Counted from the stretch's first letter, positions 27,519 through 39,754 are shown. The stretch is DNA of 64,000 nucleotides from Tubulanus polymorphus (GCF_964204645.1 NC_134026.1:5890001-5954000); one strand, 5' to 3'. Numbers and translations: made by a program. The notes: generated by a model from the letters alone, not told the origin.

Positions 27519-28014
27519 AACATCTAGATTATTCCTGGAGATATAGATCGGATATTTTCCGAAGATTCCATAGTTTTTGGCATTAATATCTTCATACAAC
27601 TAAATTTGTAAATACATGTACATCCCAATTGTATGATATAGATTTCATGTCAATATCGGCTTACTATTTGTTGATACTTTTAAGTTTTAATATTTTTTAT
27701 CATCTATTATCAATATTTTTTATCATATATAGTTATTTCAAACAGATATACTTGTCAGGTTGTGTAGTTATATGCATAATTACTGACGATGGTGGGTCAA
27801 AAGTTTGAAAATTAATGATTTACTCCTTTTCTGACCATATTTCATTACCATGATTATTTATTATTTCATTATGTGCTGCGCCTGACTATGGCATGAATGC
27901 TTTAGTCCCAAAACTCAAACTCTTCCATTTTACATAAAATATCTGTGTTATCATGCATTTTAAAAAGATTTTATGTAGCGTTGTTGTATTTTTGGTTTTT
28001 ACCAGTTTTAAATC

Positions 28015-28020
28015 AATAAA
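28015..28020 (+). terminator. AATAAA polyadenylation signal of the nuclease gene
   Basis: AATAAA about 500 bp after the nuclease stop codon and about 300 bp before the opposing transposase stop codon. It is the only perfect plus-strand AATAAA I found between the convergent genes. Confidence 0.5.
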
Positions 28021-28311
28021 AGGGTTTGTTACTGGAATGAAAATTAGTTTGTCCTTTGAATTGAAAACACTGCAAAAGAGTGGATTAAGTCAAAGTGAAA
28101 TAGGTTATATTGCGCACAGATTTTGAATATCAACGACAGACAATTAATTACAGTCCAGGCCCATAATTGATATCTAAGAATTTGGGATTTACCTAAATAA
28201 TCTATTAAGAGAAACAATGATGTTTCTTTAAAGCAGGGGTTTCGATGAATCTCAAAACAAAACTCAAAAATATATACTTTAGATATCAATTAACAGACAT
28301 TAACAATAAGG

Positions 28312-30014
28312 TTAAGCAAATTCGTTCACAATAGCTGGTCTGAAATTGCTTATACTGAAACAAACATAAACTATCCTAGAACCCATATTGACTTTACTAA
28401 GCGGCAGGTCTTTTTTCAAAATAAGAAAAGTTTTTGACAATCCGATTACTCTTTCTACTTGGATGCGTTTACTGGCTACTCTACGATCATGAACTACTTG
28501 TTCAGGTTCAAGTTGACTCTTGCCCTTCAATAAAGTTGGGGTGTTCACCTTAATGTTCTTGGTAGCAAAAAGATCTTGTACCATTATACCTCTATCGGCC
28601 ATGATGCTGTCATTCGAGCTGAAGTATTTTGAGGTGTTTGAACACAGCTGGGATCGTTCAATGATTTGTCGGTCACTTGTTGAACCCGCATAACTTTCAC
28701 TTACATAACTAACGACCCCTCTCGGTGATATTCCAACCATAGTTTTAAGCGTGTTCTTATGTTTGTATGTGCTGAAAGTTGCAGTTTGAGATTTTACATT
28801 CGACGGCTTTTCAATTGGAATCTCTGTAGCATCTAAAATAACTCTGGTTGACGGAAAATGATGCTTAAAGCCACTGGGCATGAAACAGTCTATCTCTTCT
28901 CTCTCTGGCCATGTATTGATTTCACTTAATTGGAAATACATGAAGTTTACCCAGGTTAACACAATCCTAGAAACTACACTCTCTGATATGCCGAACAGAA
29001 TACTCAGTTCTATATCTTCCTTGGCACGCCTTAATTTGATTAATGTCAAGAAAAATTGATTGACCGGTGTTAGTTTCTGACATTTGTAATTCAAATCGTA
29101 CGCAGCAGGTCCTAGTACACTGAAAAACATCATCAAATGTTCATAGTCTTTAAAACTGGTGTAATATTTGATCGACCTAGGATCCACCATAAATCTCTCG
29201 ATACAGAAAAATTGATCTGAAAGGAGGGAACACTGAATATTCTTATCCAAGTTAGTGTTTTTATTGGTTGGTTCCTCTATTATGTCCATTCTGTAATTGC
29301 TGGTATGTTGTAGGCCTATTTCAACTTCAGTGGCTATGTCATGGTGTACAGGTTCTTCCTCCAGTTTTAATCTTCGCCGACTGGCTCTACTTTCTCTCTC
29401 TGAATCTGAGGAAACTGGTGGTGTGAAGGCAAATATACGCGGAATGGCATTCTCTTTTAATTTTCTTCTAGAACCTGAAACACATAAAGAAAAAAACATA
29501 TTTCTACTCAAAGATCAACAGCTGCCAGTCAAGTCAACAACCTTTAAATTAAAAAGATAAATCTACCACATAAATTATTAGGCCTATTGTTGTTATTATC
29601 ATAATTGAGTTATATCATTATCCTGTTATCAACAAACTACTATGATGATATGAAAATAAGCGCCTGGCTTTTTAAAAAAAGTTCAAAACATCGACATTGC
29701 ATAATATCGATAGGCCCAAGCTGAGGCCTAAACGAATCAGCCTGCCTTGGATCTTGACCGCTTATTTCACCTTAGTTGGAAAACTCAATAGGAAAGCCAT
29801 ATTTACCGGTAAGTGTCTGTTTATAGTCCGTTGGTAAAAAATGTCGATGGCATACGATAGCTGTATCCGATGGCTGCCATAATTTTGCAGATTTCTCGCT
29901 ACTCTGTAGTCGTTTTATCGCAACAAGCCATTTCATTTTCAAATCTGTGTTCGTAGGGAACTTAAATCCGCCTACTCTTGACTTACAAAGGGGTACACAA
30001 CAATAGCGAGGCAT
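28312..30014 (-). CDS. THAP domain DDE transposase (ISL2EU/Harbinger-like)
   Basis: Two exons: 29807-30014 and 28312-29474, spliced G|GT to 456 residues. Exon 1 read alone hits a stop at 29772, so the splice is needed; it restores the THAP C-terminal AVPTIF-like motif (AIPRIF) directly after the junction. THAP zinc finger: C5, C10, C55, H58, with W29 and FKFP/CHRHF blocks, expected to bind the transposon ends. A helix-turn-helix region follows (LTPVNQFFLTLIKLRRAKED, LFGISESVVSRIV). The DDE_Tnp_4-type catalytic domain shows D284 (VILDATE), D363 (IMADRG) and E410 (RIQVERVIG). All three acidic residues are present, so it is predicted competent. The start at 30014 is the first Met before the zinc-finger Cys, about 90 bp inside the right inverted repeat. 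Confidence 0.9.
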
Positions 30015-30104
30015 TATAATAGATTCAAGCGCTTTTCAAATCGTCAATTCGCTCGAACGCGGAGATGAATAAAATGTTGTTTACAATTCAAATTCAAATC
30101 ACTA

Positions 30105-30158
30105 GGGCCACTAACACGCGCGCGCCATCTCGCGGCAGCGCTCAGCGCGGCGAGCCCC
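30105..30158 (-). repeat. Right terminal inverted repeat of the transposon
   Basis: Ends CGGCGAGCCCC at 30158 followed by AT. Very CG-rich (CACGCGCGCGCCATCTCGCG) compared with the flanks. It faces the left repeat at 24613 and probably contains the transposase promoter. Confidence 0.8.
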
Positions 30159-30200
30159 ATTGAATTATTATATTTTGATTATTTTAGATAATATTACAAC

Positions 30201-33200
30201 ATGGTCCTGAAAGTCGCGGTCATTGGTGCTGGGATCATAGGAGTCTCGACAGCTCTTCGTGTTCTTGAATCAAATCCTGGAAAAGTTGACGTTCGAATAT
30301 TCAGCGGTCGCCAGTCACCGTTTAATACTAGCGATGTCGCTGCTGGATTCTGGGAACCAATATACATGTCAAATACTGCCCCTGAACTTCAAAGGTTAGT
30401 CCAAAATGTCTGGCCCATAACTGTTTAAAAACTATTTGGCTATTTGGCTCTACTGGAATAATGAGTTTCAGTTTTTGTCATCGTTATTGCCAACTTTTTG
30501 CAAGCTTTGGCCGCATTAACGGATCCAGGATTTTCAGTGGGGGTGCTCCGCTCATAATCCCCCAGAAATGTTTAAGAATTAGTCAAATTTCCATGCATAC
30601 TGAGTATGATTAGGCAGTGCTCGATCATCTCATATGTTTAAAATGTACATATGTGCTTGAAAGGAAATTTTCCAAGGGGGGATGATCTAGCACCCAAAGC
30701 ACGCCTGGATCCGGGCCTGTTAACAGTTGACAAGTTTGACATGGTTTCCTCACCGATAAATCCTGTTGATTTACCCAATTGCAAGCGTAGCCTTCATCCA
30801 GTTCTCACCTAGCTTTTTGTTCATTTCTGATTCTAGTCGATGGGGAGTGGAGACGTATAAATTTTTGGAGAAATATGTGAACCATGACGTTGGCAGAAAT
30901 GCTGGAATTTTTTACCTATCAGGATATCAGTTATTTCCGGAACAAGAAGTCAAGGTAAAACTTGAAACTTTCTTGTCTAGCCACAAATGATAAAGTGAAC
31001 TCTGACGCTTCTTTGGTATCTCTTTTGCATAGAGCCCTCCGTGGAAAGATCTCATTCCCGACTTTCGCTTGCTAACAAGAGAGGAACTTGATAGATATCC
31101 TGGATCTAAGTAAGTAGAAATTTTTGCTTAAGAGTAATTTTTAAGATTGTTGAAACACTCAGTAAAAGTTGAAAATTGTGCATCATATGTTTATTTATCA
31201 TTCAGAAGTGGGTTTTTCTTTACTTCCCTTATCGCACAAGGTTCGAAACTAATTCCATGGTTAACTGAAAGGTAAGAACATACACGAATGTTTTGTGTTT
31301 ATGAATGTAATTTATACAAGATTTTTATCCGGTGTAAATATGAGGAAGGTTTTTGCGAGATATATGTAATGCACTGACAGTTTTAACAATCAGATTATCT
31401 AGTCACTTGATATTATCTATCACAATACAGTAGAGTACGCATAAGTCAGATAACTTGGGACTGTAATTTTTAATCCGACATCTCAATTCGGTGTTATACA
31501 TATCCAGAGATTGGGGTACAGTGAAACCTCGTTGTTGATATGAGTACCTGGGGCAGTAGTGAATTATTCGTAATAACGTAGCATATAACATATATCCGTG
31601 ATGTATATCGCATATTTTCATCTCAGTGCAGCTATTTTACAACTATCACAATACTTTCATTTAAATGTATACATTCGCATGGTATATTGCAGATTTTTAG
31701 CCCTTGGTGGAAAATCAACTGTCAGAACAATAAAAAATTTGAATGAGGTAATAAGCTAGCGTAATTTTTCTGAAATGGTTTAACCGGCAATGCCAATGCG
31801 GTTAGCAAAAATTCGAATCTGCCTACTTGCTAGTGTACAGTACGATGTCAACACTGGATTTCTTCGTTAACTTAAAAATCTAACGATAATTTCTTGAATT
31901 CTACGCCTGATTTGCTTAATATTTCGATTTCGAACTGATCTCACATGTTCACTTGAAATGATCATTTATTTTCTCAGTTAGCTTTCGAATATGATATTGT
32001 GATAAACTGCTCAGGACTCGAAGCCCGACATTTAACGAGGGACGATAAACTATTTCCAATTCGTGGACATGTACTGCGAGTGAAGGCTCCGTGGCTGAAA
32101 CATTTCATATTGAGGGATACTAACCCACCGAGTTATGCGATTCCGAAGTATGTATGACAAACCCTGGGGGATGAACCCTTCCTCAAATCTGCATGGCTAG
32201 ATCTGTTTGCTCTTTATTCATGCGGAAGATCCCTACAAAAATGATTACCGTTAAGACAGTGTTGATGTGAATATTTTATCAGTATTCGATTCTTTCAGCG
32301 AAGATTGGGTTATCGTCGGTGGAACTACACACAGGGATAACTGGAGTACAATCCCTACCGATACAGACCGAAGGTCCATATTAGAAGGCATCTCAAAACT
32401 TGTGCCAGCTTTAGCGGTGAGTCGGTCTAGATGAATGCGTGTATCACAAGATTATTAGTCTGCATGCTTTTAACGTAGGGTTTGCTAATCAGTTTATCGA
32501 TATCGATTTCTTTAAAATCCCACATTGAAAAAGTGGCAGAGATGGGGCAGTGTAGTGGTTAAGATTTTCAATAGCTCTCTTTATTTACCAGGGTACCCAA
32601 TTCCTTGTTGCAATCGAAGTTGACTGTGATTGATTGTGAACCGAAGTTGTCATCGACGAACATTTATAATCATTTCAGAAAGCTCCGGTGTTAGGTGAAT
32701 ACGTTGGACTGCGACCAGGACGAGATGAAGTGAGACTTGAAAGCGAACATGTACAGTATGGCACGAAAAAGTTTCAGGTAAGCCTGCAGCTTGTGAGTTT
32801 ATCAAGTCGTACTGAATCCATTTTCTGGTGTTTTAGCCCACTCAGGACTTAAGATCCAGTGGGCTATTGTGTTCATTATGTAAATGGAATCCAGGTAAAA
32901 GTTGGTGGTAGTACATACGGTATTGACAGGCACAATTTCTGGAGATGCAGGCTATTAACGATGCCAGCGTAAAAGGTATTCTGTTCATATTGCTGTTCAC
33001 GAAGGATTTTAGATTGGATGGGTAATCTCTTTTGTTTTCGCTACCGGGGGAGTTGAATTTTCAATTATATTTACATTTGTCTATTTGCATTGGTACCTTT
33101 GCATATTCTGTTACCACAATCAATTGCAGAATTGTAGCTGATGACATGTTCTATGATTGTATCGTAGGACGTAAATTTTGCCTAATTCGGACTTAGACTT

Positions 33201-36200
33201 ACCTGGACTCCCTAATGTATTTTCCGATCCTTAACTCTCTGCCTAATTAGGGAAGTTAGTCTTCAGAATAGCAAAAATACTTATAGAGGGCAGCACTATT
33301 GGGCGATTATAATCAAATTGATATTTCTTGGTTCGAAATTTGCATGTAAAAAAATAGATAATATATAATAGTGCAACTTAACGGCAGAGAAAAACGATTT
33401 AGATTGCGGACCCTTTGTCTTCGGCGGATAAATACCATAGTAACAATGAACTTATAATTTATTTTCACTATGTCAACTATCTACTGGTTAGCGGTTACTT
33501 TGTGGTTTTGTTATAATAAATTATTGTGGGATCGAATTGCGGGAATTATCTACTGGTTAACTAACTGTAACAAACTTTTGAGCAACTAGCCCCTGGCCTA
33601 TATTCAAGCCGCCCTTAACCTCTTCCTATCAGAAGAAAAATAGGGACATACAGTTTTAAAAAGAAATACAGCCGGCTATAGACCCCCGTATCAATCATTC
33701 CGTATTGAATATGGAACATTTTTCGCGTTCGAATGAGAAGATCGATCTATTTCGAAAAAATGCATTTCGTCTATGAAATCATAACAATGCCGTGCCAGCC
33801 GCATCGAAGCGCAGTCAATATTCTTGTCGAATCTGTGATTACGCATAATCTGAAACGTTCGCAGCCCGTAAAAACTGTATTTCGAAATCTTTATTTCATT
33901 ACACACGATCGATGAAAATTCGAGCGTACGCGTATAAATCTTTTCGTTTTCACAATACAATCGCGGCGGCAATCTTCTATATGCATAATAACGGCGACAG
34001 CTGTCCAACAGTCCCGCTGTCATTCTATCTGTGTTCCGTGCGTACTTCTAGTAATAATCATATAATGCCGTTGTCGTCGTGTACACTGCTCCACGTACAG
34101 ACAGGCTTCGTGTGTGTTATATTATTAGCTTACAGATGTTTTTCTTTCGAGAAACGATTTAATAACCGAAGAATAATCGTAATGTTCGTCGTCGTCGTAT
34201 TCATGTAAATTTAACCGATTTGAATTTCAAATATACTTTATTCGTGGGCAAGATTATGATTTTCAGTAATAGGAAATGATGAATACGAATAGCAAATAGA
34301 AGATGAACATTTTACAGAATGCACAGCTTTCTTTTTTTTCATAACTAATTTTCCCCAATGCGTTGAATCACTTCTGTTTTCTGCCCACTTGTTCACTTTT
34401 TAGCTGTCCATCTGTAGTCAGAAAATCGTTTTTTTGGCATTTGGTGTATGGTCCTTGATATTTGGTTCATATATGCAGTGTTCTGCAAAATCGACACTTC
34501 TTGCAAGTTTTCACGGGAAATTTCCAAGATGCTTTGATCAATTGTCGATCCTCCTAGGACCCAACATCATTATGCAAGAAAAATGTGTGGAGCGGAAACA
34601 AGAAGGCTTCTTGTCTTGGTCCGAAATAAGATCATTTTAAGTCCGCAAAATTTTAGCTTATGACATGTTCTGTAATTGCGGTGAACTTCAAGGTCATTTA
34701 TGTATATGTTTATCAGGGGCGATTGATATTGAAATTGTCAGATTATCAAGCGTTTATGACCACTTTCGTTTCCGAGTGGACCCATAGTTTGGTAATTCTT
34801 ATTCAATTTTTAGTGAGACATCTGACACATTCAAAAAGCTTTTTAAGTATATTCGCTTCCATCCTAAGAGCTGAGTCGAATAGTGATATAATTCATGAGG
34901 TATATGCCACAAGCTTGCCAAGTATAGAATAAAACTAAAAATTTATTCCATCGAGTCCATGCCCCAGGCTACAATTTTTTCGATCTATTGATAATTAATG
35001 GAGCATCTATGCCATTTCTATTACAAGCTCCATTTCTTGAATCACATTATTTAGTGATAACACTCAATATTTCACTGACCAGCACCATCATCTGTCAAAT
35101 TATATTCAATTTCATTCACCAACTTAGAAATATACTTGTTCAGTTTTGTTTTTCATTGCCATTCAAACCTTGATTCAAAGATTTCTTTTTCATTCTCATT
35201 AAGTCAGCTGTATTGTGAATCAAAGAGTGATTATGTGGAATGAACTTTGTTAGCTATGTTTATTACATGCGTGATCTGCACCTGTTAGATCTGATTGAAT
35301 TCAAAACCTCAGCTGCCAGTACTCTGACTGACTTCTCAAATGCACTAGCTATACCCCTATTGAATATATTTCTTTACGCAGTAAAACCTCCCTCGGTGAA
35401 ACCCCCTCCGTAGTGAACATCTCCCCATTGTAACGATTAGGAAATGACTGTGAAATTACGTGCATTCGCTGGGGATCGAACTCGAACCCGGGGCCTGTTG
35501 CGTAGAAAACAAGCATGCTAACCAGCAGACCAATAGAACTACCTCGCTTGGCCAGTGGTTATACAGCTTGTCGTATATGCGTAACACCATTCTAGAAACC
35601 AACCAATATTTTTGTCAAGTTGTAATTTTGATGAAATACAATGATATTATTAGAGAATATTTTTTTCTTAACCACAATCAATTGTATTATTCTTCCACTT
35701 TAGAAACAAGGGGCCCGGGGAGACCTCTAAATGCTTGTATGTGATTCGATGTACGTGTTGACTCTAGTTTATACATCCATGTGATGCCAAGCTCAAAATC
35801 GCCACCTAACAGTGTTTAGAGGCCATTCAACAAGTATTAGTTTTGCAATATGTGCAATATATCCTCTGCATTGTTTAACATAGTTATCATTGAAGTCAGA
35901 TGCATCACTTCGGTCAACTTCACTCAATGGCCATTTGGTTCATTCTGTTACTAGTTGGCAACTTGTAATTTTCAAATGGCAATTGGTCACCAGCTGTAGT
36001 AATTAACACACTTGGATCGACTTGTCAAATTGTCATATTTACAAGTGGTCACCAGCTTGGTCATTCTTTGCGGTTAATCCGTGGAGTGCAGTTTATAAAA
36101 GATCACTCTAAGCATAAATCCTTCATTCCCTCAAAATGCTGATTGATTTCTGGCTCATTATCTGGTGACATATGCAATAAGTAATTATGATGTGAGTCAA

Positions 36201-36518
36201 TTACCTTAACCTGCACCCAGTTCAAAGGTGAACTTACAAGTCACTGTATACACAAAACAGATATAAGTGGGTATAGGATTCCAACCACTCTGGTGGAAAA
36301 TCCTGATACACACATTATACAGGCTTCATCTTAACATCAAGATTTCATACGTTTATTCTAATCTGTTTAATAGATTGTAAATTTTCATTTTGTAGGTTAT
36401 CCACAACTATGGCCATGGCGGAGGAGGCTTGTCTGTGTTCTGGGGTTGTGCCGGTGATGTAAACAATTTAGTTCAAGACACCATAAAACAGCGTGGAACG
36501 CTTCATTCGAAAATGTAG
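30201..36518 (+). CDS. FAD-dependent D-amino-acid / D-aspartate oxidase
   Basis: Nine exons with matching phases: 30201-30394, 30837-30954, 31033-31109, 31206-31271, 31693-31747, 31978-32147, 32299-32416, 32679-32777, 36396-36518; 339 residues, the usual family size. The N-terminal dinucleotide fold has GAGIIG (residues 9-14) and TSDVAAGFW. Later motifs are SGYQLF, PWLTER, INCSGL, IRGHVLRV, GLRPGRDEVRLE with the substrate-carboxylate Arg at 278, and HNYGHGGGGLSVFWG. The C-terminal SKM is a plausible peroxisomal (PTS1) signal. The reaction is oxidative deamination of D-amino acids with release of H2O2 and ammonia. Sequence alone does not decide between DAO and DDO. TTTTAG before ATAATATTACAACATGG (acceptor at 30187) suggests an upstream 5' untranslated exon, which would put the transposon in a 5' intron. 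Intron 8 (3.6 kb) is full of repeats. Confidence 0.93.
30515..30724. mobile_element. MITE with GGATCCAGG ends in oxidase intron 1
   Basis: ATTAACGGATCCAGGATTTT at the left and GCCTGGATCCGGGCCTGTTA at the right, with an internal GTGGGGGTGCTCCGC and its rough inverse GCACCCAAAGCACGCC. About 210 bp, non-coding. It resembles the CAGGGGCGGATC-type families at 42530 and 43880. Precise ends uncertain. Confidence 0.55.
32778..36395. other. Repeat-rich intron 8 of the oxidase gene
   Basis: Contains a MITE of the CTCAAAAGTTGG family (right end ACTTTTGAGCAACTAGCCCC near 33595, left end decayed near 33405). It also holds two TCCGTCC-type repeat fragments (about 32835-32930 and 34380-34640), a tRNA-like fragment at 35465-35560, and a CG-rich island at about 33700-34110. 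The short ORFs on both strands in that island do not resemble known proteins or show splice support. Confidence 0.5.
35465..35560 (-). repeat. tRNA-derived SINE head or tRNA pseudogene
   Basis: On the minus strand: GTCTGCTGGTTAGCATGCTT, TTTCTACGCAACAGGCC, CCGGGTTCGAGTTCGATCCC. GGTTCGAGTTCGATCCC resembles a Pol III B box and the upstream TGGTCTGCTGGTTAGC an A-box/D-arm. The cloverleaf does not fold cleanly (mismatched T-arm and acceptor), so it is not called a functional tRNA. Confidence 0.5.
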
Positions 36519-37168
36519 TCTCTATTTACTGTAGTGATAACTTAAGCGGAGCTGCCAATTAATTGTTCCTGATTTTCAGTTTTGATTTGTTTGTGATGTT
36601 ACTGTTGTTGATTACTGATTGATTTGAACATTTTCTTTCATATTTCGTTAAGATGTTACTAGAAAAAATACAATTTGTTACTGATAGCATTTTTCATAGA
36701 TTGGCAGCCCTGATTAGCTGAAGTTAACTTGTTAAATTATTCAACATAAATCTCGGGATGTTTATGGCGATTCTGGTCCTAGGGATTCATAGTCGATGTT
36801 AGCCTTTTCCTTTTCGATATTTTACGAATTTTGTCTGGCCAGCTCTATGATCGTTCAAATGCTCAAGCTATTTTTGTACCCAATGTTATTGTACATTTTC
36901 CCTCCGAAAATAAGATTGTAAACTGATTATTGACCGTCCACCAGTCTTTCGCGCAAGTCACGTCGGTCTGAAATTCTTGTCCTAAATACTGGTGTTATTT
37001 TATTATTTTAATTTCGGTAGAAATACCGTGCAATACCGTGCAAATATGTTCGTTATGAATTATTTTGTTTTGTTGTATCCAGTGTGAAATTTGTTCAAAT
37101 TTGTTCTTTTCTTCCAACTGATTTTTTATCACATCAATAAACATTCTACTGTTAAGGTATATAGATAA
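36519..37168 (+). other. 3' UTR of the oxidase gene and poly(A) signal
   Basis: The 3' flank of the oxidase. AATAAA at 37136-37141, about 620 bp after the stop, is the first perfect signal and is followed by a T-rich stretch. No other feature. Confidence 0.5.
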
Positions 37169-37280
37169 GGATCCAGTTCAACAGTTCTGAGTTGAATTTC
37201 ACTACTAGAGTTAAAACTCTGAAAATGAACTGATTTTAACTCGTGGGTTAACTCTTAACTTACAACTGTGGAACTGGGCC
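37169..37280. mobile_element. MITE with GGATCCAGTTC(C/A)ACAGTTCTGAG ends
   Basis: Left GGATCCAGTTCAACAGTTCT, right AACTGTGGAACTGGGCC. The interior GAAAATGAACTGATTTTAAC is shared with the better copy at 51299-51404. About 112 bp and almost entirely palindromic. Confidence 0.65.
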
Positions 37281-37350
37281 AAGATATATTTACAGTTTTA
37301 TTAATGGTCTGTCCTCAATTTTGTGATGATAATCATTGAGATTATAATGA

Positions 37351-37645
37351 AAGCCGCGGGCACACAGAGACGATTTGGCCCGCGTCAAATTGGCCGGGAT
37401 CAGGCCCACATCCTTTGGTCCGTGTCTAATAAGAGAGCGCGTTCACACGTAAACCAGTCACTCATTTTGAACTTGAACTCGAACTCGATACTAAATGCTT
37501 ATTCAAAGCTAAGCGCGACACTCCCGGAACCAGTTGCATTTCGCACGCGATAATTTGATCCGTGCTAAAATTTAGCTCGGACCTAGAACTGCGTTTTTTG
37601 GCCCGGACCAAAAACGCTGGTGCGATCGCGGCGAATATAGTTCTT
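37351..37645 (+). mobile_element. CG-rich non-autonomous element, copy 1
   Basis: Begins AAGCCGCGGGCACACAGAGA then CGATTTGGC. It continues AAATTGGCCGGGATCAGGCC, AGAGAGCGCGTTCACACGTA and ends TTGGCCCGGACCAAAAACGC. Most of it matches the reverse complement of 45715-46065 block by block (GAGACGATTTGGC, GATCAGGC, AGAGAGCGCG, TGCTAAAATTT.GCTCG). The ends are themselves inversely related (TTGGCCCG / CGGGCCAA). No transposase. Confidence 0.6.
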
Positions 37646-38559
37646 CCATTGTTAAAAGAACCTATGCAATAGCTGTATAGAATGTATGGTTGATTTTGCT
37701 GGGAAAATACAGTGATTTATATATAAATCACGCTCTACGTTCAAGAGTCCAGAATGCCACTTAATGACGGCTTTGTTCATAGCAAATTTGTTTTTGTTCG
37801 GGATTTTTAAACTTATACTGTACCAAAGCATATTGACCTCATGTGACTCAATATTATCTGAAAAGGGATTATTGGTGCTAAAACAATCGTTTGCAACACT
37901 GTGAAATATAGTTTTATCAGAGATATTTATGTAGTTATGCAGGGAAAAGGATGAATAAAATTAGATGTTTTAATACAATCAAAATTTGATTGAATATTCG
38001 AATCTACTGTTTTCTGTACTAATCAAGGATAGTTGTGACCCTCAAGCGTGCGAATTTGGAGGATGCAAAAAGTTAATGAAGTAAAAATCCACAATATAAT
38101 GAAAGAAGGACGAAATGAGAAAACATTTATTTTTGAAAATTGGGCCGATTACGTCAAATTCTCATCGAGTTTTTTTTTTTCATTATTGTGGGGTTTTACT
38201 TGATATCACACTTGTCTATGGAAAATTGAAAAAGCTGTAAAGAAGTTAAATATTCCATAAGCTTATACAATACATGAGTGTATCGGCTATTATTCGTTCG
38301 CAATATTTTTTTGGGGAAAAAATATTTCTTTCGTCAAAGCGATCCACATCATTTGTTCGATAGATATCCATATACCGGAGAAATACTAGTATCATTTTGT
38401 GCCTCACGCTATTGAAATATATGAAAAGAAATTGTGCAATTTATCATCGCGATAGCGCGTAAAGGTTTCCATTCTGATCAGAGAGATCGATCAATGTTCG
38501 TGATCGGACCAATAACGAGCGACGCACCTGTCTCCAACGTTTCGCGGCGTTTGCACAGC

Positions 38560-38792
38560 GCCTGTCCTCCAGATCTTTTATAATGCGAAAACATTGTGGA
38601 ATATGCGAAATATTGAAAATATGACGTCACCGCCACGTGTCCCCAGCTCATAAGTATAGCTGCGTGGTTATTAAACATCCCAACCCTCTGGTCCGCCATC
38701 CTGACGCTCGTCCTGCGCACGCATACACGTCCCGGCCGCAGAACAGCGAGATGAACAGTTAAAAGGATTCTTTTTTCTCGCGCGTACGAACG
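38560..38792 (+). promoter_or_regulatory. Possible promoter and non-coding first exon
   Basis: A CG-rich segment with TTTTATAATGCG near 38577 and a strong donor at 38793 (CGAACG|GTAAGTTC), preceded by a T-rich stretch. The ATG in it (GCGAGATGAACAG) stops after three codons. No matching downstream exon was found, so this is only a candidate 5' exon. Confidence 0.25.
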
Positions 38793-39754
38793 GTAAGTTC
38801 TCAATTCAATTTGCAATAAGCGATTGATTATAAAACTAAAATTGAAAAAATGAAAGTTCTCTTATTACTGTAGAGTGTTTATTATAAGTTTTTCGTAATT
38901 TCTCGTATAGCACCAAATCTTGTATACGTTAAAAACTTCTGAGAAACTCTGAGCCCTGCTGTCTCAGCTTGGGAGGGACTGGGCAAATATGTTAGGGTAG
39001 AATCATTTGATTCAGGTCACGTTGTTTGAAGATTGGATTTAGAAAATGTAAATGTGAAGATAAGAGAGAAATTTGAATTTCCCGCAATCAGATAACATAT
39101 CGTTTCATTCGCGGGGTTATAGTTCGTACTTATCAGTCTGATAACTCCGAAGGCTCGTACAACGAACGCTCGTTTTTACACGAGTGAATGAAGAAATGAC
39201 CGAACATATCTTCCGATAATATCGCCGATTGATGGGGATTTAATTGGAACCGTTGTTTTGGTTTACATCAATAAATGATGGTTTGTGGAGTTAGTTGTTT
39301 AAGTATAACCGTGTATCTCAATAAAACACAGGATAGTGACAAAGATTCTTGCAAAGTATTTACCGGCAGAAAAAGTCCAGTTTTTATTGTGAAAAAACCA
39401 ATGATTAGCGAGAAACAAGAGGTGCGCAAGATTTTATCGTTAGAATTTCGGCGGGAAACAAATAGATGACTTCTAAACCACGCACGATCCGCGATTCGAA
39501 GAGTATATGTGGAATGTTATTGAAACGGGATAAAGAACGATTCACGAAATTTATCACGTGCAATCCGAGTTGGAACAAGCGCTCGCAAAATACAATGTAT
39601 ACAGAAATTAATATAAACGCACGCAGCTGTGTCATCTTTTAAAACAATATAGTAGGTTGCATGTGCGCAGATCGATTTAATTTTCTGTTTTACTTGGCAT
39701 TTTTACAAAATCTAGATTAGTTCAACAGCAAATCCCCTAGAATAAGATTGAAAC

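Larger units (their letters stand above)
24613..30158. mobile_element. Complete autonomous DNA transposon, ISL2EU/IS4EU-type
   Basis: Left end GGGGCTCGCCGTCGCTATGG, right end the inverse of GGGGCTCGCCGCGCTGAGCG. Homology continues through a GGTGGCGTGTGTGCGTTAGT-like block (right: GATGGCGCGCGCGTGTTAGT). The terminal inverted repeats are about 50 bp and imperfect. The dinucleotide AT flanks both ends (24611-24612 and 30159-30160), the expected 2-bp target duplication. Two convergent genes fill it: SAP-SWIM-YqaJ nuclease (+) and THAP-DDE transposase (-). Both read without breaks once introns are removed. From memory, ISL2EU elements are defined by a THAP-type transposase, a second YqaJ-like nuclease protein and a 2-bp duplication, which fits. 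The element lies between CUEDC1 and the oxidase gene, 42 bp before the oxidase start codon. Confidence 0.88.

Noticed and set aside
33691-34023. 110-codon minus-strand ORF in the oxidase intron
   Set aside because: CG-rich sequence with long frames on both strands; no conserved motif or splice evidence.
38478-38816. 112-codon minus-strand ORF
   Set aside because: Composition-driven open frame in a CpG-rich patch; no similarity, and the plus strand shows a better splice signal.
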